Source: Parcubacteria group bacterium CG10_big_fil_rev_8_21_14_0_10_36_14 (GTDB taxonomy: Bacteria; Patescibacteriota; Patescibacteriia; GCA-002772895). Taken from it: a DNA stretch of 47,641 nucleotides. This document shows positions 23,926-33,454 of this stretch, in pieces. The stretch covers positions 1 to 47,641 of the forward strand of contig PFCS01000064.1 in assembly GCA_002772895.1 (NCBI GenBank), written 5' to 3'. The notes below the pieces were generated by a model that was not told the origin of the DNA, did not search any database, and saw only the letters and a program-made list of their open reading frames with translations. How positions within the stretch are numbered: the stretch's first letter is position 1; every line of letters begins with the position of its first letter. Both the position numbers and the translations under genes were made by a program.

Positions 23926-24467
23926 AGACTATTTATAAATTCGTCAACTTTTTCTTTTAATTGTTCTATGTTTCCGTCATTTATTATTGTATAATCGGCC
24001 ATTTTAATCAGTGGAGCAAGGTTTTGTTTTCCTTCACCACCTTCCATTTCTCGTTCTTCTTGCAATCTAAATTTTTCAAAAGATATTTCATCGCCTTCGC
24101 GTTGTCTATTTTTTATTCGTTCATAGCGAAGTTCAATCGGCGCATCTACTGCGACAAAAATAAAATTATCTTGGTTTTTAAGATATTCAGCTTCTTTTGG
24201 GTTTCTGATGCTGGTTATTATATATTTTTTTCTATTTTCAATGTTTATTTTTTTTATTATGCGTTTTGCCAAAACATCATAACCTTCTGTGGCGCGTAAC
24301 TTATTTGCAAGAGAGGTAAGTGTGTCGCGATCTTTTGGCAGGCCTTGATTATCGCACTCTTCTCTTATAGCGTCTGATAAAGAAAAATGAATAAATCCTT
24401 TTTGTTCAAGGTATTCTGCAACCGTATCTTTTCCTGCGCCAAGTGTGCCCGTAACTCCTATAATCAT
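23901..24467 (-). CDS. Dephospho-CoA-kinase-like P-loop kinase
   Basis: 188 residues from ATG 24467. The P-loop GTLGAGKDT (7-15) is followed by VAEYLEQKGFIHFSLSDAIREE, typical of CoaE-like or nucleoside-monophosphate kinases often annotated as dephospho-CoA kinase. YIITSIRNPKEAEYL and FVAVDAPIELRYERI fit the same fold. Whether it is the true CoaE is uncertain; a dNMP kinase would suit the dCMP deaminase upstream. It begins 1 nt after that gene's stop, so they are coupled. Its C-terminus is made of repeat sequence. Confidence 0.75.
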   Translation of the reverse strand: MIIGVTGTLGAGKDTVAEYLEQKGFIHFSLSDAIREECDNQGLPKDRDTLTSLANKLRATEGYDVLAKRIIKKINIENRKKYIITSIRNPKEAEYLKNQDNFIFVAVDAPIELRYERIKNRQREGDEISFEKFRLQEEREMEGGEGKQNLAPLIKMADYTIINDGNIEQLKEKVDEFINSLLPFVKGD

Positions 24468-24468
24468 A

Positions 24469-25047
24469 TTAGTATATTTGTCTGAAAGTATTAATCGGGG
24501 GATATTCTTGCTGAAGTTCTGCATTTTCTTCTAGTATAACTTCTTTTTCATTTACTTTCTTTACATTGTTTTCAAATAAGTTTTTTATATTTTCGTTCCA
24601 TTCTTGATTGGGTACGTAAAAGACAACTTCTAATCCAGCTTGTTTTAAGTAATCCATTGCTTGCGAGTTGCGATAAATTGTTTCAATAACAATTCTTTTA
24701 ATTCCGGCAGCAACGATATATTTGCAACAATGAATACAGGGTGAATAAAGAGCATAGAGAGTGGCACCTTCGGTAGTCTGTCCGGCAGTTACGGCGGCTT
24801 GTAAAATCGTGTTATGCTCGGCGTGGATTGTACGGACGCAGTGTCCTTCTTCCATAAGATGCCCTGCTTCGCTGTCACAATGCGGAAGCCCGGGCGGAGA
24901 ACCATTGTAGCCTGTGGATATTATTCTTTTATTTTTAACTAAAACCGCGCCAGCGCGAAGTCTGTCGCAAGTGCTTCTGGTGGCGATAATGCGCGCAATC
25001 GCCATGAAGTAATCGTCCCATGACGGACGGATAAAATTTTCAGCCAT
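24469..25047 (-). CDS. dCMP deaminase family protein
   Basis: 192 residues of the cytidine/deoxycytidylate deaminase fold. The zinc site is HAEHN (histidine plus catalytic glutamate) and SPCIHCCK (PCxxC). STGYNGSPPGLPHCD is the ComEB/dCMP-deaminase block. It would convert dCMP to dUMP, the ThyX substrate, linking it to thyX-tmk at 18282-20385. The C-terminal tail (about 45 residues) is extra. It is preceded by a good sigma70-type promoter and is coupled to the downstream kinase gene. Confidence 0.93.
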   Translation of the reverse strand: MAENFIRPSWDDYFMAIARIIATRSTCDRLRAGAVLVKNKRIISTGYNGSPPGLPHCDSEAGHLMEEGHCVRTIHAEHNTILQAAVTAGQTTEGATLYALYSPCIHCCKYIVAAGIKRIVIETIYRNSQAMDYLKQAGLEVVFYVPNQEWNENIKNLFENNVKKVNEKEVILEENAELQQEYPPINTFRQIY

Positions 25048-25073
25048 ATATTTTTTTATTTATTGCTATCTAT

Positions 25074-25102
25074 ATTCTAAAACATAGAGGCAAGGGAGTC
25101 AA
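25074..25102 (-). promoter_or_regulatory. Promoter of the dCMP deaminase operon
   Basis: On the minus strand TTGACT (25102-25097), 17 nt, TAGAAT (25079-25074), about 20 nt before the leader ends at ATG 25047. Confidence 0.65.
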
Positions 25103-25122
25103 AGTTTTATAATATAAAATTC

Positions 25123-25150
25123 AAAAAATCCCGCAGAAGCGGGATTTTTT
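25123..25150. terminator. Terminator of the secE-nusG-rplK-rplA operon
   Basis: AAAAAATCCCGC (25123-25134) and GCGGGATTTTTT (25139-25150) form a perfect 12-bp stem with an AGAA loop. Confidence 0.93.
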
Positions 25151-25172
25151 GGTTGGTTATGAAATTTGAAGT

Positions 25173-25916
25173 TTATATTTCCAATTTTATTCCAGGGCCC
25201 ATACTTGTGGATAAAACCAAGCCCTTAATAAATATTCCTTTTGAAGATGCTGGTTTTGATTTTTTCAAAACAGCAATAAATGTTTCAATATTTTCTTTTA
25301 ATGCGTTGTCGTCAAATGATAATTTTCCAAGAGCAACGTGCAGATTGGCGGTGTCATCATTTTTAAAAACAATCTTTCCTTTTTTTAATTGCTCTACAGC
25401 TTCTTTTATCTTTGTTGTAATCGTATCATTTTTAGGAGAAGGCATCATACCCTTAGGCCCCAAGACTTTTGCTAAAGGAGCCATTTTTGGCATTATATCA
25501 GGTGTTGCAACCGCTACGTCAAAATCAACTTTTCCCGATTGTTTTATTTGATTGATGAGTTCTTCGCCTCCGACAATGTCGGCACCGCTTGCTTTTGCAT
25601 CTTTTTCATTTTTTTCGCTTGTAAAAACTGCGATGCGAAGAGTTTTTCCTGTTCCATGAGGGAGAACAACTGTTCCGCGAACTTGCTCCTCGCCTTTTTT
25701 TGGATCAATTCCAAGGCGGGCGTGAAGTTCTACAGAAGGGTCAAATTTTACTTTTGAGGTTTCTCTTGCAAATTTTACTGCTTTTTCAACGGAGTATGTT
25801 TTGCTTTTATCAAACCCTGTATTTTCTTCCTGTTTTTTGACGTTTTTTTCTTCATTTGGTTTTTCTGTCTTTACTGATACGTTTTTATCTTTTTGCTTTT
25901 TTATTTTTTTTGCCAT
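25173..25916 (-). CDS. rplA: 50S ribosomal protein L1
   Basis: L1 binds 23S rRNA at the L1 stalk. 247 residues from ATG 25916, including a lysine/glutamate-rich N-terminal extension of about 40 residues before the core (KTYSVEKAVKFARETSKVKF). VRGTVVLPHGTGKTLRIAVF and GPKGMMPSPKNDTIT are the family signatures. The usual C-terminal beta strand ends GPGIKLEI. Last gene of the secE-nusG-rplK-rplA unit, followed by a terminator. Confidence 0.97.
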   Translation of the reverse strand: MAKKIKKQKDKNVSVKTEKPNEEKNVKKQEENTGFDKSKTYSVEKAVKFARETSKVKFDPSVELHARLGIDPKKGEEQVRGTVVLPHGTGKTLRIAVFTSEKNEKDAKASGADIVGGEELINQIKQSGKVDFDVAVATPDIMPKMAPLAKVLGPKGMMPSPKNDTITTKIKEAVEQLKKGKIVFKNDDTANLHVALGKLSFDDNALKENIETFIAVLKKSKPASSKGIFIKGLVLSTSMGPGIKLEI

Positions 25917-25982
25917 ATTTTTTTCGTGGTACAAATGCTATTGATAAGTTTATTTTATCTCCAGCTCCCACAAATTTAATTA

Positions 25983-26405
25983 TTATTTTACTTCAATTCC
26001 CATTTGTCTTGCCGTTCCTTCTATGATTTTCGTTGCCGCTTCAATATTATTGGCATTTAAATCAGGCATTTTTTTCTCAGCAATTTCTTTTATTTGCGCT
26101 TTTGTGACACTCCCAACTTTTTCTGTCAGCGGTTTTCCAGAGCCTTTTTTAACTCCGGCGGCTTTTTTCAAAAGTTCTGATGCAGGAGGAGTCTTTAATT
26201 TGAAGGTATAACTTCTGTCTTCATAGACATAAATTTCTACAGGAATTATTTCTCCGCGCATATCTTTTGTCGCGTCATTGTATTTTGCGCAAAACTCTGA
26301 AATATTAAGTCCGTGCTGACCCAATGCAGGACCAACCGGAGGTGCCGGATTTGCTGCACCGGCAGGGATTTGCAATTTTATAACTGTTTTTATTTTTTTT
26401 GCCAT
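25983..26405 (-). CDS. rplK: 50S ribosomal protein L11
   Basis: 140 residues. The N-terminal domain with [20 protein letters not shown] is the L11 signature, and the C-terminal rRNA-binding domain ends with [11 protein letters not shown]. Part of the GTPase-associated centre. It sits between nusG and rplA in the standard order. Confidence 0.98.
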   Translation of the reverse strand: MAKKIKTVIKLQIPAGAANPAPPVGPALGQHGLNISEFCAKYNDATKDMRGEIIPVEIYVYEDRSYTFKLKTPPASELLKKAAGVKKGSGKPLTEKVGSVTKAQIKEIAEKKMPDLNANNIEAATKIIEGTARQMGIEVK

Positions 26406-26467
26406 ACTATTTATTTTATTATTAATGCCATAGAAGCTGTCAAAGACAATGGCACTAAAAAAATTAT

Positions 26468-27010
26468 TTAGAGTTTCTTCACCTGAAGGAAGTCTAATTC
26501 TACGGGTGTTTCGCGTCCGAACACATTTACAAGTACTTTGACCTTTCCGCGTTCGTTATCAACATTATCAATTTTTCCTTCAGAATTTTTAAATGGGCCA
26601 TCCGTGATTCGTACTGGATCGCCGATTTCGACATCCATTTTATATTGTGGTTCATCTACGCCCATTCTTTTCTGCAGAGCTTTTATTTCCTCTTCAGAAA
26701 GCGGTGTAGGGATTGTTCCTGTGCCGATAAATCCCGTTACATTTGGAGTGTTTCTTACCATATACCAGCTATCGTCAGTCACCATCATATCAATCAAGAC
26801 ATAGCCGGGAAATATTTTTTCTGTTACCACTTTTCTTTTTCCATTTCTAATTTTTATCTTTTTTTCGGTTGGAATTAGTACATCAAAAATCTTATCATGC
26901 ATATCGTATGAATCGATGCGTTGTTTTAAGTTTTCCGCAACATTTTCTTCATATCCGGAATAAGTGTGTACAGCGTACCATTGCCTTCCGCGTTCTAATT
27001 GTTTTGCCAT
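26468..27010 (-). CDS. nusG: Transcription termination/antitermination factor NusG
   Basis: 180 residues. The NGN domain begins [20 protein letters not shown] and includes [10 protein letters not shown]. The C-terminal KOW domain carries [19 protein letters not shown]. It binds RNA polymerase and couples it to Rho or the ribosome. Because the operon leader contains an intrinsic terminator, NusG could influence its own expression (inference). Confidence 0.98.
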   Translation of the reverse strand: MAKQLERGRQWYAVHTYSGYEENVAENLKQRIDSYDMHDKIFDVLIPTEKKIKIRNGKRKVVTEKIFPGYVLIDMMVTDDSWYMVRNTPNVTGFIGTGTIPTPLSEEEIKALQKRMGVDEPQYKMDVEIGDPVRITDGPFKNSEGKIDNVDNERGKVKVLVNVFGRETPVELDFLQVKKL

Positions 27011-27079
27011 AAAATTAGGGTATAGGAATAAGATATAGAGTATAAACTTGTATACAAGATACCATTTCCTGCCTCCTCC

Positions 27080-27262
27080 TTATTTTATCAAGTTTTCTAA
27101 TCCTAAAGTTAAAAAGTAGTCCAAAACTCCGAAAAAGAGGGCAATGCCCAAAGAAATTTCGATTACCAAGATTGTGTAATTGGTAGTTTCTTTTTTATTG
27201 GGCCAAACCACTTTTTTGAGTTCTGCTTTTGACTCCAGGATATATTTCATTACTTTATTCAT
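27080..27262 (-). CDS. secE: Preprotein translocase subunit SecE
   Basis: 60 residues, the short bacterial form. A cytoplasmic amphipathic helix with the conserved ELKKVVWPNKKET (about 15-27) is followed by one transmembrane segment (about 30-52). It is the first gene of the nusG-rplK-rplA operon. The upstream leader holds a hairpin terminator and a strong promoter shared back to back with the divergent gene at 27418. Confidence 0.96.
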   Translation of the reverse strand: MNKVMKYILESKAELKKVVWPNKKETTNYTILVIEISLGIALFFGVLDYFLTLGLENLIK

Positions 27263-27295
27263 ATATGTGGATATTTATAATCCATTATCTTTTCT

Positions 27296-27316
27296 AAAAA
27301 ACAGACCCGCAGGTCT
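27296..27316 (-). terminator. Leader terminator (attenuator-like) before secE
   Basis: On the minus strand AGACC-TGCG-GGTCT (27316-27303) is followed by G and six T (27302-27296). It lies between the secE promoter and start codon, ending about 30 nt after the predicted transcript start. Confidence 0.65.
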
Positions 27317-27333
27317 ATTAAATTTATAATAAT

Positions 27334-27362
27334 AATATAACATAGTATTATTTTTATGTCAA
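27334..27362 (-). promoter_or_regulatory. Promoter of secE-nusG-rplK-rplA
   Basis: Minus strand TTGACA (27362-27357), 17 nt ending TGT, TATATT (27339-27334): near-consensus with an extended -10. Its -35 forms a perfect palindrome, GTCAAATATTTGAC, with the -35 of the divergent promoter. Confidence 0.8.
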
Positions 27363-27366
27363 ATAT

Positions 27367-27395
27367 TTGACCTGAATCTATATTCGTGCTAAATT
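27367..27395 (+). promoter_or_regulatory. Promoter of the 27418-27908 orphan pair
   Basis: TTGACC (27367-27372), 17 nt ending TGC, TAAATT (27390-27395). The -35 is 4 bp from the secE -35 on the other strand. Confidence 0.72.
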
Positions 27396-27417
27396 TAGTA
27401 CAGAAAGGAGGATATAT

Positions 27418-27639
27418 TTGCAAAAAGACCAAATTTTTCGTGTAGTTCTTTATATCTTTGTTTTGATTCTTATGCTTGACGGAATGGCATATACGATAGG
27501 AAAGAAGAATTTTCCTGTACTTCGTTGGACACTTCGAAAAACCAAAGATTTCTGTATTTGGGTGCTGAAACTTCCGTTTCGCACGCTTAATATTGGCTTC
27601 AAAGCTCTTTTCAAAAACAAGAAAGGAGAGGGAAGATGA
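27418..27639 (+). CDS. Small single-pass membrane protein, unknown function
   Basis: 73 residues starting at TTG 27418, chosen because AAAGGAGG (27404-27411) is correctly spaced and no ATG fits. One hydrophobic segment (about residues 8-27, VVLYIFVLILMLDGMAYTIG) is followed by a basic, amphipathic tail (LRKTKDFCIWVLKLPFRTL). The family is unknown. Its stop overlaps the next gene's start as ATGA, so it is coupled to a lipoprotein gene. Confidence 0.65.
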   Translation: MQKDQIFRVVLYIFVLILMLDGMAYTIGKKNFPVLRWTLRKTKDFCIWVLKLPFRTLNIGFKALFKNKKGEGR

Positions 27640-27908
27640 AAAAGATATTTGCAGTTTTGGTAATTATTTTTTGTTTTGTAGGATGCGCGACTAAAGAAGA
27701 GAAAAGACAAGTTATAATAAAAAGAGCAAGACATTCGGTTTGGTCTATACATTACGTTAAGGACTATAGGTCGGATATCTGTTTTGCGACTAGATGTTGG
27801 CAAATAGGTGTTTGCCAAGACTTGACTATGGTCCCTTGCACGGAAAAAGTAATGACGCTAATTGTTAATCCTCGCGAGAGCGAATGTAAAAAAGACTGCT
27901 ATAATTAA
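27636..27908 (+). CDS. Small lipoprotein, unknown function
   Basis: 90 residues with a lipoprotein signal: MKK start, hydrophobic stretch, FVGC lipobox (lipid cysteine C17). The mature part has several cysteines (CFATRCWQIGVC, then VPC and ECKKDC), suggesting disulfides outside the cytoplasm. No family recognised. It has a strong Shine-Dalgarno (GGAGAGGG) and overlaps the upstream membrane protein gene by 4 nt. A long terminator follows. Confidence 0.7.
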   Translation: MKKIFAVLVIIFCFVGCATKEEKRQVIIKRARHSVWSIHYVKDYRSDICFATRCWQIGVCQDLTMVPCTEKVMTLIVNPRESECKKDCYN

Positions 27909-27914
27909 TCTGAA

Positions 27915-27947
27915 AAATAAAGACCTGAATTATTCGGGTCTTTATTT
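27915..27947 (+). terminator. Strong terminator after the lipoprotein gene
   Basis: AAATAAAGACC (27915-27925) and GGTCTTTATTT (27937-27947), extended by inner pairs to about 15 bp with a 3-nt loop. Confidence 0.9.
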
Positions 27948-27952
27948 ATAGA

Positions 27953-27981
27953 TTGACTTTTTTAAAAAAAATTGTTAAAAT
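27953..27981 (+). promoter_or_regulatory. Promoter of the 28001 lipoprotein gene
   Basis: TTGACT (27953-27958), 17 nt ending TGT, TAAAAT (27976-27981): extended -10 again. Confidence 0.7.
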
Positions 27982-28000
27982 TTTGTAAGAGGAGGAAGCA

Positions 28001-28306
28001 ATGAAAAAGCTTTTTGGAATTTTTATTTTGATGATTGCTTTTTTTGCAACCGGATGTATGGCGACAATGCGGACAAGAAATATTTCAATGGAAAAATGCA
28101 AAATTCCGCCATCAGTTACAGAATGCCATTTGGTTTATTATCATAATTACGAAACCAAACAAGAGCGGTATAACGGTGTTATCAAAATTAAAATTCCTTG
28201 TGAGAGGATGAGGGAATTAATGAAGGGGAGGTATTGCACGGGAGAGTACAATGTATATACTAAGCCAGAAGAAAAAGAAAATCATAGCAGACATAGTGAT
28301 GCTTAA
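28001..28306 (+). CDS. Small lipoprotein, unknown function
   Basis: 101 residues. The signal peptide MKKLFGIFILMIAFFATGC ends in an ATGC lipobox with C19 as the lipid site. The mature part has four further cysteines (KCKIPP, ECHLVYYHN, PCERM and YCTGEY) and a basic tail, with no known domain. GAGGAGG (27989-27996 region) precedes the ATG. It has its own promoter and terminator, although it stands next to the other lipoprotein gene; the two are not obviously paralogous. Confidence 0.7.
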   Translation: MKKLFGIFILMIAFFATGCMATMRTRNISMEKCKIPPSVTECHLVYYHNYETKQERYNGVIKIKIPCERMRELMKGRYCTGEYNVYTKPEEKENHSRHSDA

Positions 28307-28315
28307 TCCGACTTT

Positions 28316-28345
28316 AAGTCTGGGCAAAAAAAGCTCGGACTTTTT
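28316..28345 (+). terminator. Terminator of the 28001 gene
   Basis: AGTCTGGGC (28317-28325) pairs with GCTCGGACT (28333-28341) using two G-U pairs, then TTTTT. Confidence 0.78.
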
Positions 28346-28353
28346 ATTTGAGA

Positions 28354-28390
28354 AAAAAATACGGCTCACACTAAATGAGACGTATTTTTT
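28354..28390. terminator. gyrB terminator
   Basis: AAAAAATACG/CGTATTTTTT outer stem with an inner CTCA/TGAG stem and one mismatched base on each side between them. It terminates gyrB on the minus strand. Confidence 0.82.
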
Positions 28391-28429
28391 ATATTAAGTG
28401 CGGGATAATAGGATGGCTTGTGGATTTTT

Positions 28430-30451
<2,022 letters not shown>

Positions 30452-30545
30452 TTAACTTTTTTAGTAATAATTACTATTATATTTTAGCATATTATTTATT
30501 ATGTTGCAAGCTGGTATGATATAATTAAAATAACAAAAAATATTT

Positions 30546-31466
30546 ATGGCGTTTAATCCAAATCAACAACCTATTAGCCAGACCGAAACGAAAGAACCAA
30601 ACGTTTCCAAAAAGTCGTCTGACAAAGAAGGCGAACTAAAAGCATCTTTTAAATTTAGCTATTGGTTTTTTAGAAATAAGCCGTTTTTAAAAAAGGTTTT
30701 TATGGGTATTGTGATTATTATTGTTGCCGCGCCGTGGACATATACATTGATTTGGCTTTTGGATTGGGCGATTATAACGGGTCCCAAAGAACGGGCTAAT
30801 CTAAATACGATTTTAGATATCAAGGTAAGCCAGGAGGCAATCACAAACGTATCTGCCGTGCCATTGGATTTTGGCGAGGCGGAAATATTTGCCGGCGGAA
30901 TAGGGCAGTATGATATTTTCAGTCAAGTAAAAAATCAAAATGCTAAATGGTGGGTAGAATTTCAATATCGTTTTGTGGGAGAGGGGCTGGAAAGCGATTG
31001 GAGAAATGGTTTTATTTTGCCTGGCGAAACAAAGTATATAACAAATTTGGGAGTAGAGCGCGCTTTCCGTCCACGCAATATTCGTTTGGAAACAAGAGAT
31101 ATAAAATTTCACAGAATTGATAATCACGTAATACCAGATTATGCCAAGTTTAAAAAAGAACGAATGGATATCCCTATAAGCGATAAAAATTTTGATCCGC
31201 GGGCAATACAAAATAAAAAAAATATTGCGCTTCTGAGTTTTACTGCAAAAAATAACACCGCATATGATTATTGGTTGGTTGGATTTTATACTTATCTTTA
31301 TCGTGGAGATCAGCTCGTTGCATTAAATTATATTGGCGTACCAGAACTTACATCTGGCGAGGCGCGAGACTTGGAAATTTATTTTTATGAAGGACTTCCG
31401 GCAATATCAAAGTATGAAATTGTCCCGGAATTGAATATTTTTGATGAGGATGGATATATAAAATAA
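30546..31466 (+). CDS. Single-pass membrane protein with exported domain, unknown
   Basis: 306 residues. A disordered N-terminal tail (1-45) precedes one transmembrane segment (about 55-78, VFMGIVIIIVAAPWTYTLIWLL). A large beta-rich exported domain follows (about 95-300), with regular strands around KWWVEFQYRF, RFRPRNIRLE-type and LLSFTAKNNTAYDYW. It may be immunoglobulin-like, but that is inference. I do not recognise the family. It is divergent from gyrB, is followed by a terminator, and then by rodA. Confidence 0.68.
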   Translation: MAFNPNQQPISQTETKEPNVSKKSSDKEGELKASFKFSYWFFRNKPFLKKVFMGIVIIIVAAPWTYTLIWLLDWAIITGPKERANLNTILDIKVSQEAITNVSAVPLDFGEAEIFAGGIGQYDIFSQVKNQNAKWWVEFQYRFVGEGLESDWRNGFILPGETKYITNLGVERAFRPRNIRLETRDIKFHRIDNHVIPDYAKFKKERMDIPISDKNFDPRAIQNKKNIALLSFTAKNNTAYDYWLVGFYTYLYRGDQLVALNYIGVPELTSGEARDLEIYFYEGLPAISKYEIVPELNIFDEDGYIK

Positions 31467-31487
31467 CGCAAAACATTAAATACAAGA

Positions 31488-31515
31488 AAAATATACGTCT
31501 TATGGCGTGTATTTT
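31488..31515 (+). terminator. Terminator after the 30546 gene
   Basis: AAAATATACG (31488-31497) and CGTGTATTTT (31506-31515), one G-U pair, 8-nt loop. Confidence 0.75.
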
Positions 31516-31584
31516 GTTTACAAGAGTTGTGGATAAGTGATAAGATACTTCATAACTATTAGCCGTGAATTATAAAATATAAAT

Positions 31585-32676
31585 ATGGATTTGCGACAAG
31601 GTTTTATACAAAAATTTGATTGGATGTTGTTTTTGCCTGTTTTTCTTTTGGGAGCAATAGGTCTTGTAGCGATTTACTCTACTGATTTGGGAGAGGTGAC
31701 TGCTGATTTTGCCAATTTTAAAAAACAGCTCTTAACTTTTGCCGTAGGTATTTTTTTTGTTTTTGTTATAGCCGCGCTTAATTATCGCCAGTTAAAAAAC
31801 GGGAAAAATTTATTATACTTTATTGGATTTCTACTTTTAGCAGGTGTCTTAATTTTTGGAAAAAATATCAGGGGTACGACCGGTTGGTTTTATTTAGGTC
31901 CATTTTCTTTTCAGCCGGTTGAGATTATAAAAATAATTTTAGTAATTTTTTTGGCTGATTATTTTGCGCGCGAAGGCAGACGATTATTTTCTTTTTGGGA
32001 TATTATAAAAAGTTTAATCGCAGTTGCAATTTTCATTGCCCTTGTGCTTTACCAGCCGGACCTAGGTTCATCAATAATTTTATTTTTAGCATGGGCTGGG
32101 ATGCTTATTGTTTCGCGTGTTAGAAAAAAACACCTTATCATTATTCTTTTTGCATTTTTTGCCGTCAGCTTAGTTTCCTGGTTTTTTATATTAAAGGATT
32201 TTCAGAAGGATCGTATTTCAGTTTTTACAAATCCAGAGCTTGATCCTTTGGGTGCAGGATATAATATTAAACAATCAATTATAGCTATTGGATCTGGTGG
32301 CATATTCGGAAAGGGGTTGGGTTTTGGCTCTCAAAGCCAGCTTAGGTTTTTGCCCGAAGCTCATACGGACTTTATTTTTGCTTTAATTGCGGAAGAAATG
32401 GGATTTGTAATGGTATTTTTTATAATCGGACTTTACACGCTGTTTTTTTATAGGATTTTGAAAATAGCAAAAGATAGCAAAAATGACTTTAACGCCTATG
32501 TTGCAATTGGGTTTTTAGTGGTTTTTTTATGTGAAACTCTAATAAATATAGGTATGAATATCGGTCTTATGCCGGTAACGGGTATTGCTTTGCCATTTAT
32601 AAGTTTAGGAGGTAGTTCGCTTATTTCCAGTTTTATTATGGTAGGTATTTTGGAGAGTATGAGAGTGAGAAGCTGA
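31585..32676 (+). CDS. rodA: SEDS glycosyltransferase RodA
   Basis: 363 residues, about ten membrane segments. RodA/FtsW polymerise lipid II. Family blocks present: YSTDLG, RGTTGWFYLGPFSFQPVEIIKI, YQPDLGSS (with the catalytic aspartate), GAGYNIKQSIIAIGSGGIFGKGLGFGSQSQLRFLPEAHTDFIFALIAEEMGF and ISLGGSSLI. The absence of an FtsW-type N-terminus and the RGTTGW block favour RodA. The start is ATG 31585 with no Shine-Dalgarno. Confidence 0.93.
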   Translation: MDLRQGFIQKFDWMLFLPVFLLGAIGLVAIYSTDLGEVTADFANFKKQLLTFAVGIFFVFVIAALNYRQLKNGKNLLYFIGFLLLAGVLIFGKNIRGTTGWFYLGPFSFQPVEIIKIILVIFLADYFAREGRRLFSFWDIIKSLIAVAIFIALVLYQPDLGSSIILFLAWAGMLIVSRVRKKHLIIILFAFFAVSLVSWFFILKDFQKDRISVFTNPELDPLGAGYNIKQSIIAIGSGGIFGKGLGFGSQSQLRFLPEAHTDFIFALIAEEMGFVMVFFIIGLYTLFFYRILKIAKDSKNDFNAYVAIGFLVVFLCETLINIGMNIGLMPVTGIALPFISLGGSSLISSFIMVGILESMRVRS

Positions 32677-32745
32677 TAAATATTGACTAAAATCACAACT
32701 TATGTTATATTAAATATATTCTAAAAACCTAATATCAAAAGTTAT

Positions 32746-33408
32746 ATGACCGTCATATTAAATTCAGAAGCAAGAGGAGAAAAAACAATTTCAGCTTTAA
32801 GAGCCGAAGGCAAAATAACTGCCGAACTTTATGGTCCTGAAATAAAAAATCAGAGCGTTCTTTTGGATTATAAAGAATTTGATAAAGTTTACAATGAAGC
32901 AGGCGAATCGTCTCTTGTTGTTGTAAAAGCGCCGGACGGCACAGACATAAACGTTTTGATTGTTGAAGTTCAGTATCACCCGATAAGCGGAAAATATATA
33001 AATGTTGATTTACGTCAGGTCTCTATGAAAGAAAAAATAGAAGCTGACGTTGAATTGAAATTTATTGGCGAAGCGCCGGCTGTTAAGGGTCTTGGTGGAA
33101 CATTTATTCCTGCAAAAAATACACTTGCCATAAAGGCGTTACCGGCTGACTTGATTAGCGAAATTGAAGTTGACATTTCCGGACTTGCCACTTTTGAAGA
33201 TAAGATAACCGTAGCTGATATAAAATTAGCGCCTGGAATTGAAATAATGGATTCACCAGAATCATTAGTCGCTATTATAACAGAACCACAAGAAGAGGAA
33301 GTAGCGGAGCCTACGCCGGAAAGTGAAGCAGAACGCGTTGCTTCTGTAGAAGTCGCAGGAGAAAAGAAAGAAGATAGTGACGAAGAAAAGGAAGATTCCA
33401 AGAACTAA
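32746..33408 (+). CDS. rplY: 50S ribosomal protein L25 (CTC form)
   Basis: 220 residues: an N-terminal L25 5S-rRNA-binding domain (RGEKTISALRAEGKITAELYG) and the longer TL5/CTC C-terminal beta domain (about 95-185). An acidic low-complexity tail of about 35 residues (EEEVAEPTPESEAE onward) is unusual but common in this form. It is followed by the DUF3048 gene. Confidence 0.95.
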   Translation: MTVILNSEARGEKTISALRAEGKITAELYGPEIKNQSVLLDYKEFDKVYNEAGESSLVVVKAPDGTDINVLIVEVQYHPISGKYINVDLRQVSMKEKIEADVELKFIGEAPAVKGLGGTFIPAKNTLAIKALPADLISEIEVDISGLATFEDKITVADIKLAPGIEIMDSPESLVAIITEPQEEEVAEPTPESEAERVASVEVAGEKKEDSDEEKEDSKN

Positions 33409-33437
33409 GTACTTCTTTTTTACAAATAAATCCTGAT

Positions 33438-33443
33438 TATAAT
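33438..33443 (+). promoter_or_regulatory. -10 element of the DUF3048 gene
   Basis: TATAAT (33438-33443) ends 11 nt before ATG 33455, predicting a leader of about 4-5 nt. The -35 is poor. Confidence 0.45.
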
Positions 33444-33454
33444 TCTATTTAAAG

